DNA of 64,000 nt from Rhodospirillales bacterium BBD 1991-14 (GTDB lineage Bacteria; Pseudomonadota; Alphaproteobacteria; Kiloniellales; Kiloniellaceae): assembly GCA_001657395.1 (NCBI GenBank), contig LYSY01000001.1, forward strand, positions 868,001-932,000, in the 5' to 3' direction. Under the pieces are notes generated by a model that saw nothing but the letters and a program-made list of their open reading frames with translations, was not told the DNA's origin and made no database searches. Shown in pieces: positions 10,055-19,838 of the stretch (position 1 is its first letter; each line of letters starts with the position of its first letter). The translations under genes and the position numbers were made by a program.

Positions 10055-12166
10055 CTACTCCGCTGCGGGACTGGCCGGCTCATCCGGCTGAACGATCACG
10101 GGCTGCATCTCCTGGAAGGTCTCAACCGAGAGATGGCAGGCGATCTGGTGCCCGGGCGACGGCTCGTAGACCGGCGGCGCCTGGGTCTCGCAGACGTCTC
10201 CGATCTTCCGCGGACAGCGGGTGTTGAAGGGGCAGCCCGTCGGCGGATTGGTGACCGACGGCAGGTTGCCCTCAAGAATGATCCGCTTCTTCTCGATGGA
10301 GGTATCCGCGATCGGCACGGCCGAAAGCAGGGCCTCGGTGTAGGGGTGATAGGGCGGCGTGAAAACCTCGTCGGTTGTCCCCTGCTCCACGATGTTGCCC
10401 AGGTACATCACCACCACGCGGTCGGCCAGATAGCGCACGAGGCTGAGATCGTGGCTGATGAACAGCAAGGTCGTCCGATAGGTCTTCTGGATGTCCATAA
10501 GCAGCCCCGTCACCGCCGCCTGCACGGAGACGTCAAGCGCCGAGACCGGTTCGTCGGCGACCACGGTGGAGGGATTGCCGGCGAAGGCCCGCGCGATCCC
10601 GACGCGTTGCTTCTGGCCGCCGGAAAGCTGGCGCGGCCGCCGCCGGGCAAACTCGCGGGGCAGCTTCACGAGGTCGAGTAGTTCCATAACCCGCGCCTCG
10701 ACCTTGTCCTTGTCGGTGTGAACGCCGAACTTGCGGATCACCCGTGCGAGCTGGGAGCCCACCGTATGGCTGGGGTTCAAGGTATCGAAGGGGTTCTGAA
10801 AGACCATCTGCATGGAACCGATCTGCTCCGGCGAGCGGTTCTGGACTTCTTCCTGCGAGATGTCTTTGCCGTTGAACACCACCTTCCCTTCGGTGGCGGT
10901 CTCCAGGCCCATCAGGACCTTGGCGAAGGTGGACTTGCCGCAGCCCGACTCGCCAACGATCGCGACCGTTTCACAGGCGCGGGCATCGAAGGAGATGCTC
11001 TCGTTGGCCTTCACGTGACGCACCCGGCTGCCCCTGATCATTGCGGCGATCGAGTTGTCCGTCACCTCGTAATACTTCTTCATATTGTCGATGGAGAGCA
11101 CGACTTCGCCGGCCTCCATGTCGCTCGCCCCGACGCCTTCGGGGTTGTAGCTGTCCCAGTCGATCTGCTGCCAGCGCCGGCAACGGACGCTATGACCCGG
11201 CTCGTTCGGAACCTCCGTCATGTGGAGGTCCTCCTGGTCGCAGGTGCCGGCCTGGAAGAAATCGCAGCGCGGCCCGAAGTAGCAGCCCGGGGGCCGCTGA
11301 TGGGGCAGCGGCAGCTGGCCGCGGATCGGCACCAGTGGCCGCGCGGTCTTGTCGGCGCCGGGCAAGGGAATGCATCCAAACAGCCCCTTCGTATAGGGGT
11401 GGCGCATGTGGTCGAAGACTTCACGCACCGAGCCGTGTTCGACGACAACACCGGAATACATGACGTTGACCCTGTTGCAGGTCGCCAGGATCAGGCCGAG
11501 GTTGTGCGAGATGTAGACCATGGAGGTGTTGAAGCGTCCGGCGATCTCGCCGATGAGTTCGACGATGCCGGCCTCCACCGTCACATCGAGCGCCGTCGTC
11601 GGCTCGTCCAGCAGCAGCAGCGAGGGATTGGACAGCAGCGCCATGGCAATGACCACGCGCTGCTGCTGGCCGCCGGAGATCTGGTGCGGATAGGCGGCCA
11701 TGACGCGCTCGGGGTCTGGCAGCTTGACGTCGGCCAGTATCTGCCGCGCGCGCTCGTAGGCTTCCTTCTCGCCGATGTCCTCGTGGCAGAGCGGCACCTC
11801 CATCAACTGGCGCCCCAGGGTCATGCTGGGGTTCAGCGAGGCCATGGGCTCCTGATAGACCATGGAGATCTCGTTCCCGCGCAGCTGACGCAGTTCCTCC
11901 GGGCTGAGAGTCGAGAGGTCGCGACCCTTGTAGAGCACCTGGCCGCCGACGATGGCGCCGTTTTTGCCCAGGTACTGCATGATCGCCATGGCGACCGTCG
12001 ACTTGCCGCAGCCGGACTCGCCCACCAGGCCGATCGACTCACCCTGGTGGAGGGTCATGTTGAAGTCGATGACCGCCGGAATCTCGCCGGCCCTGGTGAA
12101 GTAGGAAATGCAGAGATCCCTGCACTCCAGCACCGGGCCGTCGTAGGTGTTGCTGCCGTTCTCCAT
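10055..12166 (-). CDS. Peptide-type ABC transporter, fused double ATP-binding protein
   Basis: Energy-coupling subunit of a dipeptide/oligopeptide-type importer, 703 residues, with two complete ATPase units fused head to tail (DppD-DppF style). Unit one has Walker [10 protein letters not shown] near residue 55 and signature SGGQQQRV. Unit two has Walker [10 protein letters not shown] near 395 and signature SGGQKQRV. Each unit ends in the Cys-containing oligopeptide/dipeptide C-terminal domain ([12 protein letters not shown] and [13 protein letters not shown]). It is the last gene of the minus-strand operon and lies 12 bp after the DppC-like permease. The substrate cannot be fixed from sequence; peptides, opines or glycosides are all possible in this family. 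Confidence 0.93.
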   Translation of the reverse strand: MENGSNTYDGPVLECRDLCISYFTRAGEIPAVIDFNMTLHQGESIGLVGESGCGKSTVAMAIMQYLGKNGAIVGGQVLYKGRDLSTLSPEELRQLRGNEISMVYQEPMASLNPSMTLGRQLMEVPLCHEDIGEKEAYERARQILADVKLPDPERVMAAYPHQISGGQQQRVVIAMALLSNPSLLLLDEPTTALDVTVEAGIVELIGEIAGRFNTSMVYISHNLGLILATCNRVNVMYSGVVVEHGSVREVFDHMRHPYTKGLFGCIPLPGADKTARPLVPIRGQLPLPHQRPPGCYFGPRCDFFQAGTCDQEDLHMTEVPNEPGHSVRCRRWQQIDWDSYNPEGVGASDMEAGEVVLSIDNMKKYYEVTDNSIAAMIRGSRVRHVKANESISFDARACETVAIVGESGCGKSTFAKVLMGLETATEGKVVFNGKDISQEEVQNRSPEQIGSMQMVFQNPFDTLNPSHTVGSQLARVIRKFGVHTDKDKVEARVMELLDLVKLPREFARRRPRQLSGGQKQRVGIARAFAGNPSTVVADEPVSALDVSVQAAVTGLLMDIQKTYRTTLLFISHDLSLVRYLADRVVVMYLGNIVEQGTTDEVFTPPYHPYTEALLSAVPIADTSIEKKRIILEGNLPSVTNPPTGCPFNTRCPRKIGDVCETQAPPVYEPSPGHQIACHLSVETFQEMQPVIVQPDEPASPAAE

Positions 12167-12178
12167 GATGCCCTCTCC

Positions 12179-13066
12179 CTAGTCCCGCAGCGAGACTTCG
12201 CGCAGGCCATCGGCCAGCAGGTTGAACCCCAGGACCAGCGACGAGATGGCGATACAGGGGAAGATCGCCATGTGCGGCATGAACTGGATGAAGGCCCTGG
12301 CTTCGGTGATCATCTTGCCCCAGTCCGGATCGGGCGGCGGCAGACCGAGACCGAGGAAGCCCAGGGTCCCGATGGTGATGATCACATAGCCCAGGCGCAG
12401 ACAGCCGTCGACGATGAGCGGTCCCCGTGCGTTCGGCAGGATTTCGACCAGCATGATGCGCCAGGCCGACTCACCGCGGGTTTCCGCCGCGAAGACATAC
12501 TCCCGGTTCCGCAGGTCCAGCACCAGCCCGCGGACGATACGCATGATGCCCGGCGCCGAGGCGAAGGTGACGGCGATGATGATGTTGATCCCCGAGGCGC
12601 CGATGGTGGCGATGATGATGATGTAGAGCACCAGCACCGGGAACGAGAGAATGACGTTGGCGATGAACGACAGGACGTCGTCCGTCAGCCCGCGGCGATA
12701 ACCGGCCGCCAGGCCCATCGGGATCCCCACCGCATAGGCGCAGAGCGTCGCGAGCGGCGCATAGAGCAGCACCTGGCGGGAGCCGTGGATGATCCGCGAG
12801 AGAATATCGCGGCCCAGCTGGTCGGTTCCCAGCCAGTGAATCCCGCTGCCGTCGAGCGCCGGCCCGCCCGGCAGGGTCATCGGCGCCCCGGTCGCGTTGG
12901 GCGGGAAAGGCGCGATGACGTCCGCGAGAATGGCTACGACCGCCCAGAACACGATGATGCCGAGGCCCACCATGCCGACCCAGCTCTCGCGGATCAGCGC
13001 GGCGGCCTTGATCAGGCGCAGGACCGCCGGTTCCCGGCGCATCGACGATATGGCTTGATCAGTCAT
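12179..13066 (-). CDS. Peptide-type ABC transporter permease, DppC-like
   Basis: Inner-membrane permease of 295 residues with the layout of the DppC/OppC family. An N-terminal helix (about 30-50) precedes a periplasmic loop carrying HWLGTDQLGRDILSRI, the family hallmark, then five more helices with the EAA loop ETRGESAWRIMLVEILPN. It pairs with the DppB-like permease whose gene ends 9 bp upstream in the direction of transcription. Together they form the translocation pore fed by the binding protein encoded at 14172-15878. Confidence 0.93.
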   Translation of the reverse strand: MTDQAISSMRREPAVLRLIKAAALIRESWVGMVGLGIIVFWAVVAILADVIAPFPPNATGAPMTLPGGPALDGSGIHWLGTDQLGRDILSRIIHGSRQVLLYAPLATLCAYAVGIPMGLAAGYRRGLTDDVLSFIANVILSFPVLVLYIIIIATIGASGINIIIAVTFASAPGIMRIVRGLVLDLRNREYVFAAETRGESAWRIMLVEILPNARGPLIVDGCLRLGYVIITIGTLGFLGLGLPPPDPDWGKMITEARAFIQFMPHMAIFPCIAISSLVLGFNLLADGLREVSLRD

Positions 13067-13075
13067 TGCGCCCTC

Positions 13076-14023
13076 CTAGCTGAACCGGATACGGGGATTG
13101 AGGTAAGTGTAGCCGATATCGGCCAGGGTCTGCGTGCCCACGGCAACGAAGACCGCCACCATGGCACAGGCCTCGATCAGGAAGATGTCCTGGTTAAGCG
13201 AGGCCTCCAGCAGGAGCGACCCGAACCCCTTGTAGGCGAAGAAGACCTCGACCACGATCACACCGGAGAGCAGCCAGTTGATCTGCAGCATGATGACCGT
13301 GAAGGGGGCAATGAGCGCATTGCGCAGCGCGTGCTTGCGGATCACCGTGCCATAAGGCAGCCCCTTCAAGACGGCCGTGCGGATGTAGTGCGTCATCATG
13401 ACCTCGGCCATGGAGGCGCGGGTCATGCGCGCGATGTAGCCGAAGTCATAGAGCACCAGCACCATGATGGGCAGGATCAGCTGGGTCCAGTCGAACCCCG
13501 AGGACATGGAACTGGTGCCGGGAAGCCCCCAGCCGATCGCCTGGGGAAGGTAGAAGACGAACAGCGCCGAGAGCAAAGGCGCGGAGGCGAATTCCGGCAC
13601 CGAGGTGGTGACAATGGAGCCGACCGAGACTGTCCGGTCGGTGCCGGAGCCCTCGCGCATGCCGGCAAGAACGCCCAGGAACAGCCCGATCAGAGAGGCG
13701 ATCAGGAGCGCCCAGAAACCGAGAATGGCGGTGTTCCAGATGCGCTCGGGCAGGATTTCCGACACCGGGACCTTGAACCGCACGGAATCGCCGAAATCGC
13801 CGACCACAGCGTTGCCGAGCCAGCGCGCATAGCGCACCGGCAGCGGGTCGAAGTACCCGTTGTTCTCCAGCCAGATCTCTCGCTGCTGGTCGGAGCTGTA
13901 GGCGCCGAGCACCTTGACGGCGACCCCCTCGACGTTGATCTCCAGCAGCAGGAACAAAAGGAGCGACACGACAAGCATGGTCAAAACCATGGTCCCGATG
14001 CGTCGCGCTATGAATATCAACAT
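13076..14023 (-). CDS. Peptide-type ABC transporter permease, DppB-like
   Basis: Inner-membrane permease of 315 residues, DppB/OppB family. The N-terminus (MLIFIARRIGTMVLTMLVVS) is the usual first helix, a periplasmic segment with GDFGDSVRFKVPV follows, and the remaining helices carry the conserved ARMTRASMAEVMMTHYIRTA loop that contacts the ATPase. The gene lies 148 bp after the binding-protein gene, with a strong terminator-like hairpin in between, so it is probably expressed at a lower level than the binding protein. Confidence 0.93.
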   Translation of the reverse strand: MLIFIARRIGTMVLTMLVVSLLLFLLLEINVEGVAVKVLGAYSSDQQREIWLENNGYFDPLPVRYARWLGNAVVGDFGDSVRFKVPVSEILPERIWNTAILGFWALLIASLIGLFLGVLAGMREGSGTDRTVSVGSIVTTSVPEFASAPLLSALFVFYLPQAIGWGLPGTSSMSSGFDWTQLILPIMVLVLYDFGYIARMTRASMAEVMMTHYIRTAVLKGLPYGTVIRKHALRNALIAPFTVIMLQINWLLSGVIVVEVFFAYKGFGSLLLEASLNQDIFLIEACAMVAVFVAVGTQTLADIGYTYLNPRIRFS

Positions 14024-14117
14024 CGCTTCCTAGCCTTCCCGTCCCCCGACGCGGCCCCCGGCTTTCGTCTGCGCTCTTCAGGCCGTCCCGGTCATACGAA
14101 GCGGTGGCGCGGCGCTG

Positions 14118-14164
14118 CCCCGCCACAAAAGAAAGGGGCCGCAACATCCCCTCGTTGCGGCCCC
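14118..14164 (-). terminator. Rho-independent terminator or attenuator behind the binding-protein gene
   Basis: On the minus strand an 11-bp perfect stem (GGGGCCGCAAC pairing with GTTGCGGCCCC, at 14135-14145 and 14154-14164) with an 8-base loop is followed by TTTCTTTTG. It lies 8 bases after the stop of the binding-protein gene and upstream of the permease genes. This arrangement commonly reduces read-through so that the binding protein is made in excess. Confidence 0.8.
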
Positions 14165-14171
14165 GCAAACC

Positions 14172-15878
14172 TCACGCCAGCCAGACAGTGTTGAACTGGT
14201 GATAGCGTGTCGGATGGGTGCTGTAGCCTTTGACGTTCTCCCGCGCAGCGGTGAAGACGGAGCGGAAGAAAGGCTGCACCATGACGGCATCATCCTGAAG
14301 GATCTGCTCGACCTTCACCATGGCCTTGCGGCGTTCCTCGACATCCAGGATCGACTCTGCGGCCTCAAGCGCCGCGTCGAACTCCGGGTTGCTGTAGCTC
14401 GACTCGTTCCAGGGCACGCCCGAACGGTAGGCCAACGCCAGCGCCATGGTGCCGAGCGGACGGTGGGTCCAGGAGGTGATGCTGAAGGGCGCCTTGTCCC
14501 AGACTTCCCAGTACTGCGCCGCCGGCATCACGTTGATGTTGATGTCGATCCCGGCTTCGGCGACCTGTTCCTTCAGCACCTGAAGGGAGTCCTGCTCCCA
14601 GGTGCCTTCGGTGTTGCCGACGTTGCAGGTGACCTGGATACCGTCCGCATAGCCCGCTTCCGCCAGCAAAGCCTTGGCCTTGGCCACGTCCCGCTTCAGT
14701 GGCGGCAGTTCCGCATACTCCGGGTGCACCTGGGAAACATGGTGGTTTTCGCCCATCGCCCCGAGGCTGCGGTAGGCCAGCTTCAGGATCTGATCGTTGT
14801 CGGCGGCGGCAACCATGGCCTTGCGCACCAGCGGATTGTCGAAGGGCGCTTCCGTCACCTTCATGCGGATCACGCCGGTCTGAGCGGTAACGACCTGGGA
14901 AATGAAGACGCCCGGCACCCGCTCCGCAATCTCGATCGTGGAGATGTCGAGGTTGTAAAGCCCATCGACCTGACCCGAAGCGAGCGCGGCAATACCCGCC
15001 GAAGCATCCTGGCCGGTGTCGATGTAGTGGATCTCGTCCAGGTAGACCTCGCCGCCCCAGTAGGGCTCGCTGCGCTTGCGCAGCACGCATTTCTCGCCAA
15101 CCGCAAAGTCAGCCAGCTCGAAAGCGCCGGTGCCCACCGGGTTCTTGGAAAGATCGCCGCCGTCCTTCGTGAAGTTCCGGTGCACGATCGCGGTCGGATA
15201 GTTGTAGAGGTTCTCCGGCATCGAAAGGACCGGAGAATTCAGACGCACGCGCACGGTGTGGTCATCGACCTTTTCCACCGCGCCTTCGGTCATGCGCTTG
15301 CCCATCTTGGCGTTGCCGTCGTCGTCCTTCTCGCCGGTGTCGTAATCCTCGGTCATGGCCGAGAACAAGCCGAGGTTCGACGATCCCGTCGCCGGATCGA
15401 GCCAGCGGGTGAAGTTGAAGACAACGTCGTCGGCGTTGAAGTCGTCGCCGTTGCTCCACTTGACGCCCCTGCGCAAGTTGAAGGTCCAGGTCTTCAGATC
15501 GTCCGAAGCTTCCCAGCTCTCGGCCAGATAAGGCCGCGTGATGTTGTCGTTCCCGGTGATCGTCAAATACTCGACGATGTGGCGCGCCTGATTGGACATT
15601 TCGGTCCAGTCGTAGGTGGCCGGATCGACCATCTGCTGAACCTGCATGGCGATCCTCAGCACACCGCCCTTCTTGGGTGTCTCCGCAGCCGCTTCCTTGA
15701 ACATCCCGCCGGTCGGATCGCCGGCGAAGGCATAGGCGGAGGCGGCCGATACGCCGAGGAACGCGCTGAGGCGCACAAACTCGCGACGGTCCATCTTGCC
15801 GCTCTTGAACTGCTCGCAGAGCGTCTCGACGCCCGGATGCAGCGGCTTACCGTTGATGGTCTCTAACCCTTTGGTCAT
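14172..15878 (-). CDS. Periplasmic peptide-type solute-binding protein, Tat-type signal
   Basis: Family 5 extracellular solute-binding protein (DppA/OppA type) of about 568 residues that captures the substrate for the importer encoded downstream. The signal sequence has a long n-region and a twin-arginine-like motif, [10 protein letters not shown], followed by a hydrophobic stretch ending in AYAFAGD, which suggests Tat export of a folded protein. The mature part contains the typical [19 protein letters not shown] block. The ATG at 15878 is favoured: AGGGAG lies 8 bases upstream, whereas it is only 2 bases from the ATG at 15884. It is the first gene of the operon; a terminator hairpin follows directly. 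Confidence 0.92.
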   Translation of the reverse strand: MTKGLETINGKPLHPGVETLCEQFKSGKMDRREFVRLSAFLGVSAASAYAFAGDPTGGMFKEAAAETPKKGGVLRIAMQVQQMVDPATYDWTEMSNQARHIVEYLTITGNDNITRPYLAESWEASDDLKTWTFNLRRGVKWSNGDDFNADDVVFNFTRWLDPATGSSNLGLFSAMTEDYDTGEKDDDGNAKMGKRMTEGAVEKVDDHTVRVRLNSPVLSMPENLYNYPTAIVHRNFTKDGGDLSKNPVGTGAFELADFAVGEKCVLRKRSEPYWGGEVYLDEIHYIDTGQDASAGIAALASGQVDGLYNLDISTIEIAERVPGVFISQVVTAQTGVIRMKVTEAPFDNPLVRKAMVAAADNDQILKLAYRSLGAMGENHHVSQVHPEYAELPPLKRDVAKAKALLAEAGYADGIQVTCNVGNTEGTWEQDSLQVLKEQVAEAGIDININVMPAAQYWEVWDKAPFSITSWTHRPLGTMALALAYRSGVPWNESSYSNPEFDAALEAAESILDVEERRKAMVKVEQILQDDAVMVQPFFRSVFTAARENVKGYSTHPTRYHQFNTVWLA

Positions 15879-15884
15879 ATGCAT

Positions 15885-16505
15885 GTCTCCCTGGTGATCT
15901 TGTTCGGAGCCTGCCGGCGGCCGCGCGCGTTCAGCCCGTGGCCCAGTCTGGTCCAGATAATCCTCCACCGATCCCCGCGAAGTCTACTCGTGCGGAAGCC
16001 GCGGGTGAATTCTACAATCCGGATCGGTGGAATCCTGTCATAACGTGTTCAAGTGCTCCCAATCGGCTTGTTGCAACCCGACGGGCAGAACAAACGACAT
16101 GGTTGTCGCCGCGCTGGAGAGGTTCAGCTGCGCCGCATGACGGTGTTTTCGTTGCCGTTTGCGCCGTTTGCCGCAGCCCTGCGGCGCCCACCGTTAACGC
16201 CCTTGCTCTGACCGCTGGACTGACTGTGTCAGCGGGTGTCCGCAAACCCCGGGTTTTCCCTGTTCCTCAAAAAAGCTTCTCTTTAGTTGTGCCGCCACAA
16301 ACCTTCCCTGGGCGGCTTGCTGGCTCGTTTTTGTCGTTTTCAACCAAAAGCCTAGCAAACTTTATCGTCGCCCGAAACCCGCGAGTTGTAGGTTTGCGAC
16401 AGTCCCTGAGCCATAAGCGACCCTCATCCGGGCACGCTGGGCGGACCCTCGCGCGCCCTGCCCCGCAGGGCCTCCCTGTGGGAGCCCCCTCCCGGGACGC
16501 GCCGG
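15885..16505. other. Intergenic region upstream of the peptide importer operon
   Basis: About 620 bases without a convincing gene. It must contain the promoter for the minus-strand importer operon and the 3' end region of the OsmC fusion gene. The stretch 16250-16400 is visibly less GC-rich than its surroundings, with runs of A and T on both strands. Several open frames cross it but have no plausible start or protein character. I could not assign a specific promoter. Confidence 0.5.
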
Positions 16506-17729
16506 CTACCGACTCTCGGTCGTGACCACCTGGACTTCGCTTTCAAGCGTCCGGTGCACGGGGCAGCGATCCGCAATCGCCAGCATACGTTGACGCTGGC
16601 TATCGTCCAGATCGCCGGTGATCTCGATCGTGCGCTCGATACGGTCGATCTTGCCTTCCTTGGTCTCGCACTCCTCGCAGTCGACCGCATGGATCTTCTC
16701 GTGCGTCAGTGTCACGCGCACCTTCTCGAGCGGCAACTTCTTGTGCTCTGCATACATCCTGATGGTCATGGACGTACAAGCGCCCAGTCCCGCCAGCACT
16801 AGGTCATAGGGCGACGGGCCGGAATCGAGGCCGCCATAGCTTTCCGGTTCGTCAGCGCGCAACTGGTGCGGCCCGGCAGCGATCGCCTGGGTGAAACGGC
16901 CCTCCCCGGTTTCCTCGACCACAACAGTTCCATCCTTGGCGCGCGGCGCCGTGGCCTTGCCATCGTTGCCGAGGTAGCGCGCAGCCCAGGCACCCAGAAC
17001 CTCGGCGACATAAACCGCATCTTCCTTGCGGCTGAGCAGATGATCGGCGTCGTCCAGCGAGACAAAGCTCTTCGGGTGTTTGGCGGCCGTGAAGATCTTC
17101 CCGGCATTCTCAATTCCCACCGTCTCGTCGCGGGGTGCGTGAAACACGATGAGGGCCTTTTTCATGCCTGCGATAGCGGCTTCCAGGCGCTGTGCCTCGA
17201 TATCCTCAAGGAACTGCTTCTTGATGCGGAACGGGCGGCCGACCAACAGAACCTCCGCCTCTCCGGCGGCCTCGATCTCTTCGCGCGCTTCGGTGAAGTG
17301 GTGCGCCACATGGGCCGGCTCCGCGGGGGCGCCGATGGTGGCCACGGCCACCGCCTCCGGCACCTGGCCCGCCGCCGCCAGAACCGCCGCCCCGCCCAGG
17401 CTGTGGCCAATGATGAGTTTCGGAGCCTGCCGCGTCTCGCGCAGATGATCGGCGGCCCGGACCAGATCGCCGACGTTCGAAGAGAAGTTGGTGTTGGCGA
17501 AGTCGCCTTCGCTGGCCCCGAGGCCGGTGAAGTCGAAGCGCAGCACCGCGATGCCCTGTTCCGCCAGGGCCCCGGCAATGCGCGCCGCCGCGAAGATGTC
17601 CTTGGTGCAGGTGAAGCAATGGGCAAACAAGGCGTAGGCTCGGGGCGGCCCGGCCGGAAGTTCCAGGCGCGCGGCCAGCATCTCTCCGCCCGCACCCGGA
17701 AAGGTCAGTTTCTCGCTCTTCATCGCCAT
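16506..17729 (-). CDS. Bifunctional alpha/beta hydrolase-OsmC family protein
   Basis: Fusion of 407 residues. The N-terminal part (about 1-255) is an alpha/beta hydrolase with the nucleophile elbow GHSLGG and the HCFTCTKD block typical of this fusion family. The C-terminal part (about 270-405) is OsmC-like with its two reactive cysteines in LGACTSMTIR and DRCPVHRTL. OsmC/Ohr proteins reduce organic hydroperoxides by a thiol mechanism, so the protein may hydrolyse and detoxify oxidised esters, although the hydrolase substrate is unknown. The ATG at 17729 has GGGA just upstream and starts a normal hydrolase domain; the open frame further upstream looks non-coding. It is divergent from the Nudix gene. 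Confidence 0.88.
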   Translation of the reverse strand: MAMKSEKLTFPGAGGEMLAARLELPAGPPRAYALFAHCFTCTKDIFAAARIAGALAEQGIAVLRFDFTGLGASEGDFANTNFSSNVGDLVRAADHLRETRQAPKLIIGHSLGGAAVLAAAGQVPEAVAVATIGAPAEPAHVAHHFTEAREEIEAAGEAEVLLVGRPFRIKKQFLEDIEAQRLEAAIAGMKKALIVFHAPRDETVGIENAGKIFTAAKHPKSFVSLDDADHLLSRKEDAVYVAEVLGAWAARYLGNDGKATAPRAKDGTVVVEETGEGRFTQAIAAGPHQLRADEPESYGGLDSGPSPYDLVLAGLGACTSMTIRMYAEHKKLPLEKVRVTLTHEKIHAVDCEECETKEGKIDRIERTIEITGDLDDSQRQRMLAIADRCPVHRTLESEVQVVTTESR

Positions 17730-17947
17730 GCGTCCCGTCTCCCAGATTTGCCGGATTGGCGGGCTCCCGATCACCCGCAGTGTTCCGGATCCGACCATGG
17801 CGCCTGTGTCTTTGGCAAGGCTGCCGAGGGCAAGCCGGGAAAGCGGTTTGGCCCGCCACCGCCGCTCGACTATGGTCCCGCTGTCTCTCACTGCCCGACA
17901 TGGCGGTAGGCAAACGACCCGGTCCGCAACGTTTCAGGAAGACAGGC

Positions 17948-18583
17948 ATGAGCAACGCCGGCAATACCTCAAACCCCCGCCTGCGGCCCGACGCGCGTAT
18001 CGAGATCATCGAGAAGACCACGCCCTTCAAAGGCTATTTCCAGGTCGACCGCTACCGTCTGCGCCATCGCAAGTTCGACGGCGGCTGGACCGACGAGATG
18101 GCGCGGGAGATCTTCGAACGCGGCCATGCCGCCGCCGTGCTGCTCTACGATCCCAAGATGGATCACGTGGTTTTGATCGAGCAGTTCCGCCTCGGCGCCC
18201 ATACGGCGGGCCTCGAGCCCTGGCTCATCGAGGTGGTGGCGGGGATCATCGATCCCGGCGAAACCGCCGAAGCGGTGGTGCGGCGCGAAGCAGTCGAGGA
18301 GGCCGGCTGCGAGATCACGGCGCTGCACCCCATCGGCCAGTTCCTGGCCACGCCCGGCGGCTCCTCGGAGAGCCTAGTGATCTTCTGCGGGCGGGTCGAC
18401 GCCTCCAAGGCCGGGGGTATCCACGGCCTCGACCATGAAGGCGAGGATATCCGCGTGCTGCCCATGAGCCGCGCGGCCGCTGAACAGAAGCTGGCCGAGG
18501 GAGCGATCCTCAACATGACCGCCGTGCTCGCCCTGCAGTGGCTGGCCTTGAACTACACTGAACTTATGCGTATTTGGAAGTAA
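17948..18583 (+). CDS. Nudix hydrolase, ADP-ribose pyrophosphatase type
   Basis: Cytoplasmic Nudix hydrolase of 211 residues. The Nudix box GX5EX7REXXEEXG is intact (G IIDPG E TAEAVVR RE AVEE AG). The N-terminal portion (FKGYFQVDRYRLRHRKFDGG) and the GxxSESLVIFCGRV segment after the box match the ADP-ribose pyrophosphatase NudF/TrgB group, which splits ADP-ribose into AMP and ribose-5-phosphate. AGGAAG lies upstream of the ATG at 17948. It precedes the cysteine synthase gene by 132 bp on the same strand. Confidence 0.9.
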   Translation: MSNAGNTSNPRLRPDARIEIIEKTTPFKGYFQVDRYRLRHRKFDGGWTDEMAREIFERGHAAAVLLYDPKMDHVVLIEQFRLGAHTAGLEPWLIEVVAGIIDPGETAEAVVRREAVEEAGCEITALHPIGQFLATPGGSSESLVIFCGRVDASKAGGIHGLDHEGEDIRVLPMSRAAAEQKLAEGAILNMTAVLALQWLALNYTELMRIWK

Positions 18584-18715
18584 TCTACGGCGCTATAGTG
18601 CGAATAGGGCCGTGCCGCCGCGCTTTCCCGGGCCGGCGGGCGGTTTTGCGTGCCGGTCAACCTCTCCCGGGTGGGGATTCCCAAGGTCGGGGAAGCCAAC
18701 AAGGAAAACAGAGAC

Positions 18716-19726
18716 ATGGATGTCTGCGACGGATTTGTCGGTGCCATCGGCAATACGCCCCTCATTCGGCTGCGCAAGCTCTCCGAAGAGACCGGCTGCG
18801 AGATCCTGGGCAAGGCCGAGTTCCTGAACCCCGGCGGCTCGGTAAAGGACCGCGCCGCCTGGGCCATCATCAAGGACGCCGAGGAGCGCGGGGCCTTGCG
18901 TCCCGGCGGGACCATCGTCGAGGGCACAGCCGGCAACACGGGGATCGGCCTGGCTCTGGTAGCCCGGGCGCGGGGCTATCGCACGGTGATCGTCATTCCC
19001 GACACCCAAAGCCAGGAAAAGAAAGACATCCTGCGTATCTCCGGGGCCGAACTGCGCGAAGTGCCGGCCGTGCCCTACCGCGACCCGGAGAACTACGTCC
19101 ATGTCTCGGAGCGTCTGGCCAAGGAACTGGCCGAAAGCGACCCGAACGGGGCGATCTGGGCCCAGCAGTTCGACAACACCGCCAACCGGCGCGGCCATTA
19201 CGAGACCACGGGACCGGAAATCTGGGAGCAGACCGACGGCAAGGTGGACGGCTTTGTCTGTGCCGTCGGCACCGGCGGGACGCTGGCGGGGGTCTCCGCG
19301 GCGCTGAAGGAGCGCAACAAGAACGTCGCCATCGGCCTAGCCGACCCGATGGGCGCGGCACTTTACCACTACTATGCCCACGGCGAGTTGAAGGCCGAGG
19401 GCAGTTCGATCAGCGAAGGCATCGGCCAGGGCCGCATCACCGCCAACCTGGAAGACGCCGAGATCGACCACCCTTTCCAGATTCCGGACAGCGAGGCGAT
19501 CCCCGTGGTCTTCGACCTGCTGGAGCAAGAGGGGCTCTGCCTCGGCGCCTCCAGTGGCATTAACGTGGCCGGCGCCCTTCGGCTCGCCAGGGAGTTGGGC
19601 CCGGGCCACCGAATCGTTACAATTCTCTGCGACGGCGGGCTGCGCTACCAGAGCAAGCTTTTCAACCCGGCCTTCTTGCGCGAAAAAGGTCTGCCGGTCC
19701 CGGAATGGCTGTCCTGGCGCGGCTGA
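18716..19726 (+). CDS. PLP-dependent cysteine synthase-like enzyme (EGTAGNTGI variant)
   Basis: Fold-type II PLP enzyme of 336 residues related to O-acetylserine sulfhydrylase. The PLP lysine lies in NPGGSVKDRAA (Lys44) and the substrate-binding loop reads EGTAGNTGIGLA rather than the EPTSGNTGIGLA of classical CysK. A phosphate-binding loop GTGGTLAG is present. The EGTAGNTG variant occurs in a distinct branch that includes fungal mitochondrial cysteine-synthase-like proteins. The reaction is probably cysteine synthesis from O-acetylserine, but the changed loop leaves room for another acceptor. The start at ATG 18716 is preceded by AAGGA. A sulfurtransferase gene lies 0.9 kb downstream. Confidence 0.88.
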   Translation: MDVCDGFVGAIGNTPLIRLRKLSEETGCEILGKAEFLNPGGSVKDRAAWAIIKDAEERGALRPGGTIVEGTAGNTGIGLALVARARGYRTVIVIPDTQSQEKKDILRISGAELREVPAVPYRDPENYVHVSERLAKELAESDPNGAIWAQQFDNTANRRGHYETTGPEIWEQTDGKVDGFVCAVGTGGTLAGVSAALKERNKNVAIGLADPMGAALYHYYAHGELKAEGSSISEGIGQGRITANLEDAEIDHPFQIPDSEAIPVVFDLLEQEGLCLGASSGINVAGALRLARELGPGHRIVTILCDGGLRYQSKLFNPAFLREKGLPVPEWLSWRG

Positions 19727-19838
19727 GCCGCCGCGATCCCTGCGTCAGCCCTCCGCGATTGGCAGCCGCCCGTAAAGAGGCCCGGTCAGGAAAGATCGGG
19801 GAAGGCCCAGGAAGGCCGGGCAAGGAACGACGAGGACG

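Noticed and set aside
10718-14194. A plus-strand frame of 1158 codons lying opposite the peptide importer genes
   Set aside because: Its translation is low-complexity (His/Asp/Gly/Arg/Gln-rich), it has no domain features, and it mirrors four well-supported genes on the other strand. It is a by-product of high GC codon use.
15938-16525. Plus-strand frame of 195 codons in the intergenic region before the peptide importer
   Set aside because: Composition is not protein-like, no ribosome binding site, and it runs into the end of a confident minus-strand gene.
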